DNA of 64,000 nucleotides from an uncultured Alphaproteobacteria bacterium (GTDB taxonomy: Bacteria; Pseudomonadota; Alphaproteobacteria; Bin95). Below the pieces are notes generated by a model. That model made no database searches and was not told the origin of the DNA. It saw nothing but the letters and a program-made list of their open reading frames with translations. The position numbers and the translations under genes are program-made. The stretch spans positions 1 through 64,000 of the forward strand of contig CALLKY010000032.1 in NCBI GenBank assembly GCA_938083135.1, given 5' to 3'. This document shows positions 1-8,062 of the stretch, in pieces; positions within the stretch are counted from its first letter, which is position 1, and each line of letters opens with the position of its first letter.

Positions 1-1
1 C

Positions 2-121
2 AGAAAAGCCGCCGCCCGTAATCTCCCAGATCTCTGGGACGCCATCCGAGACGCCATCGACGACCTCACGCCAAACGACTGCAGGAGCTACTTCACAGCT
101 GCAGGCTATGAACCAGAATGA
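2..121 (+). CDS. IS630-family transposase, C-terminal end (cut by window edge)
   Basis: The reading frame is open from the window edge and ends with TGA at 119-121. Its last 39 residues include LWDAIRDAIDDLTPNDCRSY followed by FTAAGYEPE. This matches the usual end of IS630/Tc1-mariner-type DDE transposases (alanine-rich helix, then LWxAIxxxLDxxTPxECxNYFxxAGY). The DDE catalytic core lies outside the window, so I cannot say whether the element is intact. A CTAG at 134-137, just after the gene, would fit the TA-centred target preference of the family, so the right end of the element is probably near 135; that part is inference. The following 160 bases up to the glycosyltransferase hold no gene. 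Confidence 0.78.
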   Translation, partial: RKAAARNLPDLWDAIRDAIDDLTPNDCRSYFTAAGYEPE

Positions 122-298
122 TGGGAATCTGCTCTAGCCAGAAATTGAATACTATGACTTGGCGTCATCAGCTGCCTCGGTCGGCAAATTGTCAACCTGA
201 ATGCCTTTTCTTGTCAGACATTATCCAAATAAGCCGCTCGTTCCCTGCATCAGGTGACGCCGATAAGTCGTTCTGATTTATATCCAATTTATTCAAAC

Positions 299-1603
299 TC
301 ACGTGCGCTTTGTCTTGATTCCTTTTAAAACTCGGTGCACAAGACGACGGGCAGCGCGATAGATAGCCTCAACCGAGGTGAGATCGCGCTGCGGAGGCAT
401 CACCTTTTCAACCCGTTGCTTATAGCGGTGGAACTCTACTCGTTGTTCCTTAAAGCGGCGCTCAAAGTTTCTTGTATTTGCTTCTTGCTTCGCCATTTTT
501 TGGAAGTGCCATTTAAGGTACTCAATATCACCAGACCCAGTTGGATGGTGTAGTGGACGCTCCATCATACCTTTGTACATATCAACGAATTGATCGATTA
601 CTATACGAATATCGTGGAAATTCTCGACCAACTCTCGCCCTCGATACGACAACTCCTCCCGGCGGCCAACATCACCAATAATCATCCGCAGTTGGTCTTT
701 GATATTACTCGGATTTGCGTTAACAACTGGAACATCGTCTGTCTTATAGAATTTTTCGAACAATCCAGGCTGTAGATAGACAACACAAGGTTTCCCTAGC
801 GCCCATGCTTCGAGTGTCAACACGCCTGTGGATCCAATTAAAAGTTGATCAACTATAACATCTGCTTCCTTATAATATCTGCGCGCTTCATCCAAAGAAA
901 GGTCTTTAATCATCTTAAAATCAAAAGGAACACCTTCCGCCTGAAGGGCCTCCACTGCTTCAATGACAAACTTTGAGCCTTTGTAGGCTTCATTCGTCGG
1001 AGCATGGACGACCAATGGACGTCGCTTCGTATTGCTAATGCCCACAAAATCCCATTTTTCGAGGTCAAGAGCTCGTGGAATAATACGCGCTTCGGGGAAA
1101 TGCTGCTGCAGTTCCGGGTCCTGCACGACAAACTGGTCCACATATTCCCGCAAGAAGCCCATGTAAGCTTTTTGCAAGGATTCTTCCCAAGGCGTGACAG
1201 CACCATGAAAGAACGGGCTGTGTTCATTTACAGCCATGTCCCACGAAGGCAAACGGAGATCAAATCCCGTGAACCTGTGTGCAATTCGGCGGCCTCTGGC
1301 CTTTAATAAAGGGAGGTCGAGGCCTGTAAAATTCTCGCCAGTACCGCTAAAAAGCAGCGACTTGTTCCAAAAGTGGAAGATATCCCAATTTTCCTTAATC
1401 AGTTGATCAAGGACCATAAATTGCGTTGATACACGACCACCATGTTCTTTATAATTGGCTATGTGATCAAGCGAAAATCCAAATTTATGATTAACACCCG
1501 CCATATATTGAACATGCTTCGCATCATAACCGCGCCGTTTAAGCTCCTGAACGATGGTTACGGGCATACTGGCAAAGTTCATTGGGGCTAACACAACACG
1601 CAT
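299..1603 (-). CDS. GT-B fold glycosyltransferase (GT4-like)
   Basis: A 434-residue protein with the two-domain layout of GT-B glycosyltransferases. The N-terminal half carries beta-alpha units and an early LAPMNFASMPV stretch. The C-terminal nucleotide-sugar half has VVHAPTNEAYKGS near 198-210, an EADVIVDQ strand near 246-253 and GSTGVLTLEAWALGKP near 257-272, the acidic-residue/GKP element typical of GT4. The last 90 residues are basic and helical, which suits membrane association. I chose the ATG at 1603 rather than one 17 codons upstream because homology-like sequence begins with MRVVLAP. No other polysaccharide gene is adjacent, so donor and acceptor are unknown. Base composition is visibly A+T-richer than the rest (26 of 60 G+C at 421-480), and an IS630 end lies beside it, which suggests acquisition by transfer. 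Confidence 0.75.
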   Translation of the reverse strand: MRVVLAPMNFASMPVTIVQELKRRGYDAKHVQYMAGVNHKFGFSLDHIANYKEHGGRVSTQFMVLDQLIKENWDIFHFWNKSLLFSGTGENFTGLDLPLLKARGRRIAHRFTGFDLRLPSWDMAVNEHSPFFHGAVTPWEESLQKAYMGFLREYVDQFVVQDPELQQHFPEARIIPRALDLEKWDFVGISNTKRRPLVVHAPTNEAYKGSKFVIEAVEALQAEGVPFDFKMIKDLSLDEARRYYKEADVIVDQLLIGSTGVLTLEAWALGKPCVVYLQPGLFEKFYKTDDVPVVNANPSNIKDQLRMIIGDVGRREELSYRGRELVENFHDIRIVIDQFVDMYKGMMERPLHHPTGSGDIEYLKWHFQKMAKQEANTRNFERRFKEQRVEFHRYKQRVEKVMPPQRDLTSVEAIYRAARRLVHRVLKGIKTKRT

Positions 1604-1878
1604 TCTGATTCCCAACTTAACCAAACAAATATTATTCCAGCTTCGCCACCGCAATCATAACAACGATGTAAGGCAAAGCTCGAACGCGCGAGCCGTTTCT
1701 TCAGACTAGGCTTGTTTCCCCTGCTCGAAAGCCTAAGTCGACGAACCAAGCTCTCGAAAAGCATATCAAAAAAGAGAGCGAGTGTACAAATGCACACCCG
1801 CTTCTTTCAGATTAGAAATCGAACATCACGAGCTTGGGACCGACTAGCCCCAACAACCAACGTTACGCCAAGCAGAAA

Positions 1879-2070
1879 TTAAGCGCCGAACCGCGCTTTT
1901 TCCATGGATGTATTCGCTTCAACAACAAGCTTTGTTGCCACACGAAAGGCACCCATGATGGCTTTACGATCAGGCGTCAAAGAAGATGCATCTTCGGTAT
2001 AACCATCGGCCCGCAAAATATGCTGAAGCAGCTCTTTGATAAGCTGCGCTTCATGTGCTTCCATCTTCAT
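1879..2070 (-). CDS. Small hypothetical protein, 63 aa
   Basis: A short open frame starting with MKMEAHEAQL and ending in KARFGA. It is predicted to be mostly helical and mildly charged, with no signal peptide or membrane segment. I do not recognise a family. A GAGA just before the first ATG, or the same stretch before the second ATG two codons later, could serve as a weak ribosome-binding site. The composition looks like plausible protein (EAQLIKELLQHILRADGY) rather than random translation, while the opposite-strand frame looks like a shadow. It sits alone between the glycosyltransferase and the oxidoreductase. The 275 bases on its downstream side (1604-1878) and the 176 on its upstream side (2071-2246) show nothing else I can identify. 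Confidence 0.45.
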   Translation of the reverse strand: MKMEAHEAQLIKELLQHILRADGYTEDASSLTPDRKAIMGAFRVATKLVVEANTSMEKARFGA

Positions 2071-2246
2071 TCTCGCAGTGGGTGATTGTTGGATATCTTC
2101 TACTATGGAACTGGACCCAGGTCAATAAATTGGACAGGCCAAATTCCAGACACGTCCCTCTGAAATGCAATGAAAAGCATCACGCGAAGTACGCCCTATA
2201 GGCAACAATAAGTCGGGGAAATTCACGACCTAATGGTGCTGCAACA

Positions 2247-3272
2247 TCAGGATACAGGTACAGCCGCCCGCAGGCTTTCCACTGTGCGCATGAGCGCGAC
2301 TGCATCCCCCAGGGCACCCCGGTCCGGTGCCTGTCTGGTTCGGATTGCCTCAAGGAATGCCGCTGATTGGCCAATATAGAAATCAGCATTCCCGCCAAGA
2401 TCAGTCTGCCCCTTATCAAATCCACCGCGTGGCTGATCGATCATCAGCTTAGATGCGACATTGGGTGTCACGGATGCCATCAGGCTGCCGTTCTCACCCT
2501 GCGCTTCTAACGATTGGGCAAATGCAGGTGTGATCAAATCTGCCTGGATCAGAATTTCCACGCCTGCAGCGGATGTCATGCGCACAACAACGAAATCCTC
2601 TGCATCCACCGTATGCATTTTACCTTGGATCATGCGCTGCGGACGCAACAGCTTGCTTGTTAGTAATTCTGCTTCCGCCGGCGGGCCAAAGTACCAGATT
2701 GCGAGATCCAGCATGTGGACCAACATCTCATTGATAGCACCGCCGCCGGTCGCTTTCTGATGCTTCCATGGCTGGCGGGAGCCCCTGCCCCCAACACGAA
2801 GAATAGCCGCTGATACCTTACCGAGTGCAGCAGAGTCCTCTGTCTCACGCGCGCCTGCTAGCGCCTTAGCTGCGGCTTCAAACGGCGGTGCATAGCGGTA
2901 AATACACCCGACCATGCCGATCCGCTTCGCTGCTTTAACTTCAGCGTCCAGCTTTTCCGCTTCGGCAAAGCTCTCGCAAAGCGGTTTTTCGACCAGGAAG
3001 TCCTTTCCCGCTGCGATTGCTTGTCGGATTAGTGGCGCATGAGCCGGTGTTGGAACACACAAAACAACGCCGTCGACAGCATCATCCTGAAATACATCTT
3101 CGACGTTAGCATACGGCGTTACTTCTGGGATTTGTCCTGCCAGCCTGTCTGCCGCCCCATCCATCACATCAGCGGCGACAATTTCAACGCCCCCCGCCTG
3201 CAACAGACCCTTGATGTGCTTCGGCGCCTGCTGACCGCAGCCAATGATACCAATCCGTGTCATTTTACTCAT
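2247..3272 (-). CDS. Gfo/Idh/MocA-family NAD(P)-dependent oxidoreductase
   Basis: A 341-residue protein with the Rossmann dinucleotide motif GIIGCGQQAPKHI at 8-20, and the hallmark EKP (95-97) in FLVEKPLCES. This EKP lysine belongs to the family catalytic set that oxidises a hydroxyl on a sugar, inositol or related polyol. The C-terminal alpha/beta domain follows (GGGAINEMLVHMLDLAIWY, with the usual conserved HxxD pair). The start has a GAGG six bases upstream. The substrate cannot be read from the sequence. There is no adjacent sugar transporter or kinase, so it may act on a myo-inositol, glucose or UDP-sugar type compound. It runs in the same direction as the upstream TPR gene, but 226 bases separate them, so co-transcription is uncertain. 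Confidence 0.85.
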   Translation of the reverse strand: MSKMTRIGIIGCGQQAPKHIKGLLQAGGVEIVAADVMDGAADRLAGQIPEVTPYANVEDVFQDDAVDGVVLCVPTPAHAPLIRQAIAAGKDFLVEKPLCESFAEAEKLDAEVKAAKRIGMVGCIYRYAPPFEAAAKALAGARETEDSAALGKVSAAILRVGGRGSRQPWKHQKATGGGAINEMLVHMLDLAIWYFGPPAEAELLTSKLLRPQRMIQGKMHTVDAEDFVVVRMTSAAGVEILIQADLITPAFAQSLEAQGENGSLMASVTPNVASKLMIDQPRGGFDKGQTDLGGNADFYIGQSAAFLEAIRTRQAPDRGALGDAVALMRTVESLRAAVPVS

Positions 3273-3437
3273 GATAAGCCTCTGTCGAAGAATTCTTGAT
3301 GAGATAGCGATCCTCTGATCGCAATCAGTTGTGCAGAAGTCCAGCCATCCGCTTGAAGCAATGGGCGCGGATCGCCGCAGAAGTTTTCATAGGAATGGCG
3401 TCAAACTGGTGTGCAAGCAATAGGAAGCACTGTAACG

Positions 3438-3456
3438 CTGGTCACTGGCTGACCAG
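3438..3456. repeat. Perfect 7-bp inverted repeat between two leftward genes
   Basis: CTGGTCA and TGACCAG flank a five-base loop in the 226-base gap downstream of the TPR gene and upstream of the oxidoreductase. There is no T-run on either side, so it is not a standard intrinsic terminator. It could be an operator for the oxidoreductase gene or a weak terminator hairpin for the TPR gene. Confidence 0.3.
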
Positions 3457-3498
3457 TCTAACGCCCACTCCCACGACCGCATGTCGAAATTCCTGACC

Positions 3499-5595
3499 CT
3501 AGCTTGCGCTCTCCGCCAAGGCTGCGATCCGGGCATTAGCAAGCAGTTGTGTTGTATCAGATAGCGCTGTGCGTGCTTCCGCCAGGGCGTCTTGAGCCGC
3601 TACCTTATTGCCATCGTCGAGAAGCGCCAGGATAAGTTTTTGCCACGCCATAGAATCTGTTGCCGCGACTTCAACGGCAGCCTTCCAAGCATTGAGACGC
3701 TCTGTTTTGGCATCAGGTTCCGCCGCGCTGTCTGCCAACGCGAGATGACCATCAGCGATCCGTGCATTTTCGATAAGTAAATCCTTGCTGTCTGGGGTAT
3801 CAGCGAGGCCTGCTTGGATAATCTGCGCCGCTTCATCGAACCGCTTGAGGCTACGAAGCGCCCGGCTGGTTTGCTCGATTACAAAGGGCGTCACTTCATA
3901 ATGCATGCCATAGACTTTCCATGCAGCTATGGATTCATTCCACTCCTGCATCCGCCCAGCAATGTTCCCTTTCAATGAAAGCAACGCCATATGTGTTGGC
4001 TGCAATTCCAAACCGTCATCAACAAGCTTCTTCGCTGCTTCAAGGTCACCCAAAGCTGAAACCGCCACGGCCGCCCGGCGAACAGCCTCCATATCATCAG
4101 GCGTGAGTTCGACGAGCGCTGACCAACGCTCAGCTTCTAAGTCTCGTCGTTGCGCCTTTTGCGCGATCAATGCCCCGGCCCGAAGCAGCGCCGGGTCTTC
4201 TGTACCGTGCTCTGCTGCCTGCTGAAACGCAGTCTCGGCCTTAACAAGGTCACCAGCGGCAAGGCGTGCTTCAATCCATGCAGCCCAGTAGCTTGGATTT
4301 TGAGCGCCTAGAATTGCCACCGGCTCCATCGCATCTGCACGCTCAGATGATGAAGCCAAGCGCATGATGCGGTCCGCAAGCGCCTTAGGTTCAGGCTCGT
4401 CCGGTGCTTCTTGCAGATAAGACCGTGTCTCACGCGCAGCGCCGACTAAATCATCCAACGCAATCAGCGCCACGATTGAACGACGCGTATCACTAAAAAT
4501 ACCGGGCTCGAGCGCGATCGCTGCCTGCCATAACTCGTGCGCTTCGGCGTATGACCCCCGGCCTTCGGCTGCGCTCGCACCAATACGGATCAACTTTGGT
4601 CGATCCGGCCAGTCATTGGCAAAGCGATGATAGAGCGCGCTGGCCTCTTCGTACTTCTGCTGTTGAACCAGCGCGTTGATATACGCGCCTGCCTGGCTGT
4701 CATTCAAATCATGAGACTTAAATGCATCGGCCCAATGCCGTTCAGCAGCCGCAAAATCTTTGTCGGTCGCGGCATAGCGCGCGGCCAGTGACAGGGTCGC
4801 AAGATCATCAGGCGTTGCGACAAGCGAAGCGTCCAAGCGAGATCGAGCTTCTGAGGTACGCCCAAGCTGAAATAGCAAAAGCGCTTCTGCATTCATCGCT
4901 GGATGATAGTCTGGATATTCATCTGCAATCTGGCGCCAAAGTGTGGCGGCAGTGGCTGCATCTTCAGTTTCTGATGCGCGAATCTTGAGGAACTCGAGCC
5001 TGTTTTTCTCATCCTCATCAACGAATGGATCAGCAGCCCGCTGAGCGGGTCCCGTTGTGTAATCACGTTCAGCCACCAGATCAGAATTGGGGGTCGTGGG
5101 TTCTGCTGACGTCTCAATCGAGGCGCCAGTGTTTGCCCCGTCAGTACCTGGCGCATCAAGCGGCGGCTGCGTCTGAACATCGGACTGCGCGGCGACAACT
5201 TCGGTTGCAGGAAACGACGGCACAGCTGGCCTCAAGTCAGGCGAATGTCGTTGCCGCACCTTTGTTGACGCCATCTGCATGACCAGACCAAAGCCCAAGG
5301 CCAGGATTGGCCCGACAAATATGTAAAGCTTAGCCAAACTCCCAAGCTGCGGGTTGCCAGCAAAAAGCGATTGCCCGACGAATGCGACGCAGATGCCTAT
5401 GACGCCCAGCGCAATACCGATCATGCCCTGCCATATTGCGCCCGCGAGGCCGGCCAGCGTTAACGCCAGGATCACAGCCGCAATGTCAGTCCGCTGGAAG
5501 GCCAGCGCCGTTTCCATGCCTTCACGGGTTGGCAAGACCATCATGCCAGCAGATATAGCCATCAAGAGGGCTGCGGTAATGGCTACAACGCGCAT
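3499..5595 (-). CDS. Membrane-anchored tetratricopeptide-repeat protein
   Basis: A 698-residue protein. The first about 110 residues hold four hydrophobic segments (roughly 4-22, 37-57, 57-77 and 88-108). Next comes a Pro/Thr/Ala-rich acidic linker to about 200 and then a long helical array built of degenerate 34-residue TPR units, for example YPDYHPAMNAEALLLFQLGR and LELQPTHMALLSLKGNIAGR. No catalytic motif is visible. TPR arrays are protein-docking scaffolds. The topology suggests an inner-membrane anchor with a soluble helical domain that could sit on either side. It is transcribed away from hemA with a shared 124-base upstream gap. It resembles the general architecture of cytochrome c maturation (CcmI-like) or envelope-assembly TPR proteins, but no specific assignment is justified. 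Confidence 0.75.
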   Translation of the reverse strand: MRVVAITAALLMAISAGMMVLPTREGMETALAFQRTDIAAVILALTLAGLAGAIWQGMIGIALGVIGICVAFVGQSLFAGNPQLGSLAKLYIFVGPILALGFGLVMQMASTKVRQRHSPDLRPAVPSFPATEVVAAQSDVQTQPPLDAPGTDGANTGASIETSAEPTTPNSDLVAERDYTTGPAQRAADPFVDEDEKNRLEFLKIRASETEDAATAATLWRQIADEYPDYHPAMNAEALLLFQLGRTSEARSRLDASLVATPDDLATLSLAARYAATDKDFAAAERHWADAFKSHDLNDSQAGAYINALVQQQKYEEASALYHRFANDWPDRPKLIRIGASAAEGRGSYAEAHELWQAAIALEPGIFSDTRRSIVALIALDDLVGAARETRSYLQEAPDEPEPKALADRIMRLASSSERADAMEPVAILGAQNPSYWAAWIEARLAAGDLVKAETAFQQAAEHGTEDPALLRAGALIAQKAQRRDLEAERWSALVELTPDDMEAVRRAAVAVSALGDLEAAKKLVDDGLELQPTHMALLSLKGNIAGRMQEWNESIAAWKVYGMHYEVTPFVIEQTSRALRSLKRFDEAAQIIQAGLADTPDSKDLLIENARIADGHLALADSAAEPDAKTERLNAWKAAVEVAATDSMAWQKLILALLDDGNKVAAQDALAEARTALSDTTQLLANARIAALAESAS

Positions 5596-5719
5596 GATGA
5601 ACCAGTTGATCCGATGGGAATGTGATTTGTCTTACTTGCGTTCATAGCGTGGTACTGTAGCAAAGACAAAAGGCGCTCATCACACTCTGTGCGCTTGTCT
5701 GGCACCAAAGGGTATTTTT

Positions 5720-6946
5720 ATGCGCAGGGAAGAATATCAGGCCTTCTTCAAAGACGGCGTGCAAACCCTGAAATCTGAAGGTCGGTATCGTGTGTTTGCT
5801 GCACTTGAGCGGCAAACAGGCAAGCACCCGCGCGCACTCTGGCATCGCCCGGACGGTAGCGTGCGGGAAGTTATTTCATGGTGCTCTAATGATTATTTAG
5901 GGATGAGCCAGCATCAGGCTGTGCTTGATGCGGCGAAATCAACGTTAGACGCTGAAGGTGCTGGGGCTGGCGGCACGCGCAATATTGCCGGGTGCAACCA
6001 TTTCCATGTCGAGCTAGAGGCCGAGCTTGCAGATCTTCATGGCAAGGAAGCGGCACTGTTGATGACATCTGGATATGTCGCCAATGAAGCAGCACTCGGG
6101 ACAGTCGGTGGGATGCTGCCGAATGCCATCCTGCTGTCTGACGAATTGAACCATGCATCAATGATCGCGGGTGTCCGCGCGAGCCGGGCGGAGAAGCAGA
6201 TTTTCCGCCACAATGATGTCGCGCACTTGGAAGAACTGCTGCAAGCAATTGATCCGGCGCGGCCAAAGATCATCGCATTCGAATCCGTCTACTCCATGGA
6301 TGGCGATATCGCCCCGATCGCCGCAATCTGTGATCTCGCCGATAAATACGGTGCCCTGACATATCTGGATGAAGTCCACGCCGTTGGCATGTACGGTCCG
6401 CGCGGCGGCGGCGTTGCAGAGCGCGATGAGGTCATGGACCGGGTGGATTTGATTGAAGGCACACTGGCAAAAGCCTTTGGCGTCGTTGGTGGATACGTCG
6501 CCGGGACTGATGCCGCGATAGACTTCATCCGCTCTAACGCTTCAAGCTTCATCTTCACGACCGCGCCTGCCCCGGCCTTAGCTGCCGCTGCCCTGACGGC
6601 TGTCCGCCACTTAAAGCAAAGTGGCCAAGAGCGCGCAGCCCAGCAACGCCAGGCCGCGTTGTTGAAAGAGAAAGTCGCAGCAGCAAAACTGCCGCAGCTA
6701 CCCTCCGTCAGCCACATCGTGCCAATTCATGTTGGGGATGCCGCGACCTGCAAACAGGCGAGCGATATGTTGCTCGAAGAGTTCGGTATTTATGTGCAGC
6801 CGATCAATTACCCCACAGTGCCGCGCGGTACGGAGCGCCTGCGGTTCACGCCAGGCCCTATGCATGATGACCGCATGATCGAAGACCTTGTTACGGCGCT
6901 GCAGCACGTCTGGACAAAGCTCAACTTGCCCCGCGAATGCGCCTGA
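5720..6946 (+). CDS. hemA: 5-aminolevulinate synthase
   Basis: Catalyses the condensation of glycine and succinyl-CoA to 5-aminolevulinate, the first step of tetrapyrrole synthesis by the C4 route typical of Alphaproteobacteria. The 408 residues match the bacterial family length and start [20 protein letters not shown]. Visible marks are WCSNDYLGM (54-62), the glycine-rich AGGTRNIAG (83-91), [10 protein letters not shown] (217-226) and the PLP lysine Lys251 in [13 protein letters not shown]. Related alpha-oxoamine synthases (KBL, BioF) differ at WCSNDYLGM, so the ALAS call is firm. An AAGGG about eight bases upstream of the ATG is a good ribosome-binding site. The K+ channel gene follows by 10 bases. 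The product also feeds the corrin pathway encoded at 44.7-51.1 kb. Confidence 0.96.
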   Translation: MRREEYQAFFKDGVQTLKSEGRYRVFAALERQTGKHPRALWHRPDGSVREVISWCSNDYLGMSQHQAVLDAAKSTLDAEGAGAGGTRNIAGCNHFHVELEAELADLHGKEAALLMTSGYVANEAALGTVGGMLPNAILLSDELNHASMIAGVRASRAEKQIFRHNDVAHLEELLQAIDPARPKIIAFESVYSMDGDIAPIAAICDLADKYGALTYLDEVHAVGMYGPRGGGVAERDEVMDRVDLIEGTLAKAFGVVGGYVAGTDAAIDFIRSNASSFIFTTAPAPALAAAALTAVRHLKQSGQERAAQQRQAALLKEKVAAAKLPQLPSVSHIVPIHVGDAATCKQASDMLLEEFGIYVQPINYPTVPRGTERLRFTPGPMHDDRMIEDLVTALQHVWTKLNLPRECA

Positions 6947-6956
6947 ACGCCGCCCG

Positions 6957-8003
6957 ATGTATAATCACCTCTATAGGCGTATCTATCGCCATATCGCTGA
7001 AATGACCTGGGGTGCCTTGCTGTGCATCGGCATCGGGCATTTCATCAGTTCATGGTTGATGGCGATAGCATTTGAGCCAGGCGGCATCAGCGCACCGGAT
7101 GTGTTCTGGTATTATTATCTGGTGACGGCAACGACGGTCGGCTACGGCGATTTCGCCCCCGCGACAGCGTATGGCCGGGCCGTAGCCGTGCTGTGGATCA
7201 TGCCCGGTGCCATCGCCCTTTTCACAACAGCCATCGCTAAAGCTGCACAGGCCATGGCTGAAAAATGGCGCCGCACGCTTCGCGGCCGGGGAGACTACCA
7301 TATGCTCCAGGATCATATTGTCATCATCGGCTGGCGCGGTGAGCACACCGAACGCCTGATTGATCAATTGACGGATGTTAGTTCTGGCGATGCGCCGACA
7401 ATCGTCCTTATTAGCTCAACCGTATCCCAGAACCCGGTGCCGGATGTCGCCCGCTTCGTTCGTGCGGATAACACGAGCGACGTAGCGGCGTATGAACGCG
7501 CCGGAATGGCGCAGGCAAACGCAGTGATCGTCATGGCAAATACGGATCCTGATGCCCTCGCCATCTCTCTCGCCGCTGCTGCAGCAGCGCCAAACGTCCG
7601 CCTCGTTGTGTATTTCGAGGATGAGCGCATGGCCACACTGCTCAAGACACATTGCCCAGGCGCAGAAACGGCCCCTTCTCTCTCCACAGAAATCCTGGCT
7701 CGGACGGCCCGTGATCCCGGTTCTGCTGAACTCTTTACGATGCTGGCGTCCAGTAGCGCTGGGCCGACGGAATTCAGCATGGTCGTACCAGCAGGCGCGC
7801 CGTCGCTTTCCTATTCAGCGGCACTCACTGCATTCAAAGCAAAGCATAAGGCGACGCTGCTTGGCATGCGCTCGCCGGACACCATGATCCCAGTGTTGAA
7901 TGCACCTGGAACGGCGACCATTAAGCCCGGTGACCAGCTGTATTACATCTCGATGGCGCGCATTGATGCAGATGCTGTTGATTGGGATGCGCTCGCTGCC
8001 TGA
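6957..8003 (+). CDS. Two-TM potassium channel with RCK/TrkA-N domain
   Basis: A 348-residue protein with a transmembrane helix near 17-37, a pore loop with selectivity filter TTVGYGD at 59-65 and a second helix near 73-95. A cytoplasmic Rossmann RCK domain begins at HIVIIGWRG (120-128). This is the layout of MthK-like ligand-gated K+ channels, in which Ca2+ or nucleotides bind the RCK domain. A second regulatory (TrkA-C-like) segment fits residues 250-340. I used the ATG at 6957 because the longer frame reaches back into hemA and adds only low-complexity sequence. It lies 10 bases after hemA and is probably co-transcribed with it. Confidence 0.88.
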   Translation: MYNHLYRRIYRHIAEMTWGALLCIGIGHFISSWLMAIAFEPGGISAPDVFWYYYLVTATTVGYGDFAPATAYGRAVAVLWIMPGAIALFTTAIAKAAQAMAEKWRRTLRGRGDYHMLQDHIVIIGWRGEHTERLIDQLTDVSSGDAPTIVLISSTVSQNPVPDVARFVRADNTSDVAAYERAGMAQANAVIVMANTDPDALAISLAAAAAAPNVRLVVYFEDERMATLLKTHCPGAETAPSLSTEILARTARDPGSAELFTMLASSSAGPTEFSMVVPAGAPSLSYSAALTAFKAKHKATLLGMRSPDTMIPVLNAPGTATIKPGDQLYYISMARIDADAVDWDALAA

Positions 8004-8062
8004 CGTCCAGCCAATGATCGTCTAAGCTTTCCAAAATGACACCGTTGGGAGGCGCTTTCGAG

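Noticed and set aside
1588-1797. 69-residue leftward frame at the start of the glycosyltransferase
   Set aside because: Overlaps the glycosyltransferase start in another frame, without ribosome-binding site or family.
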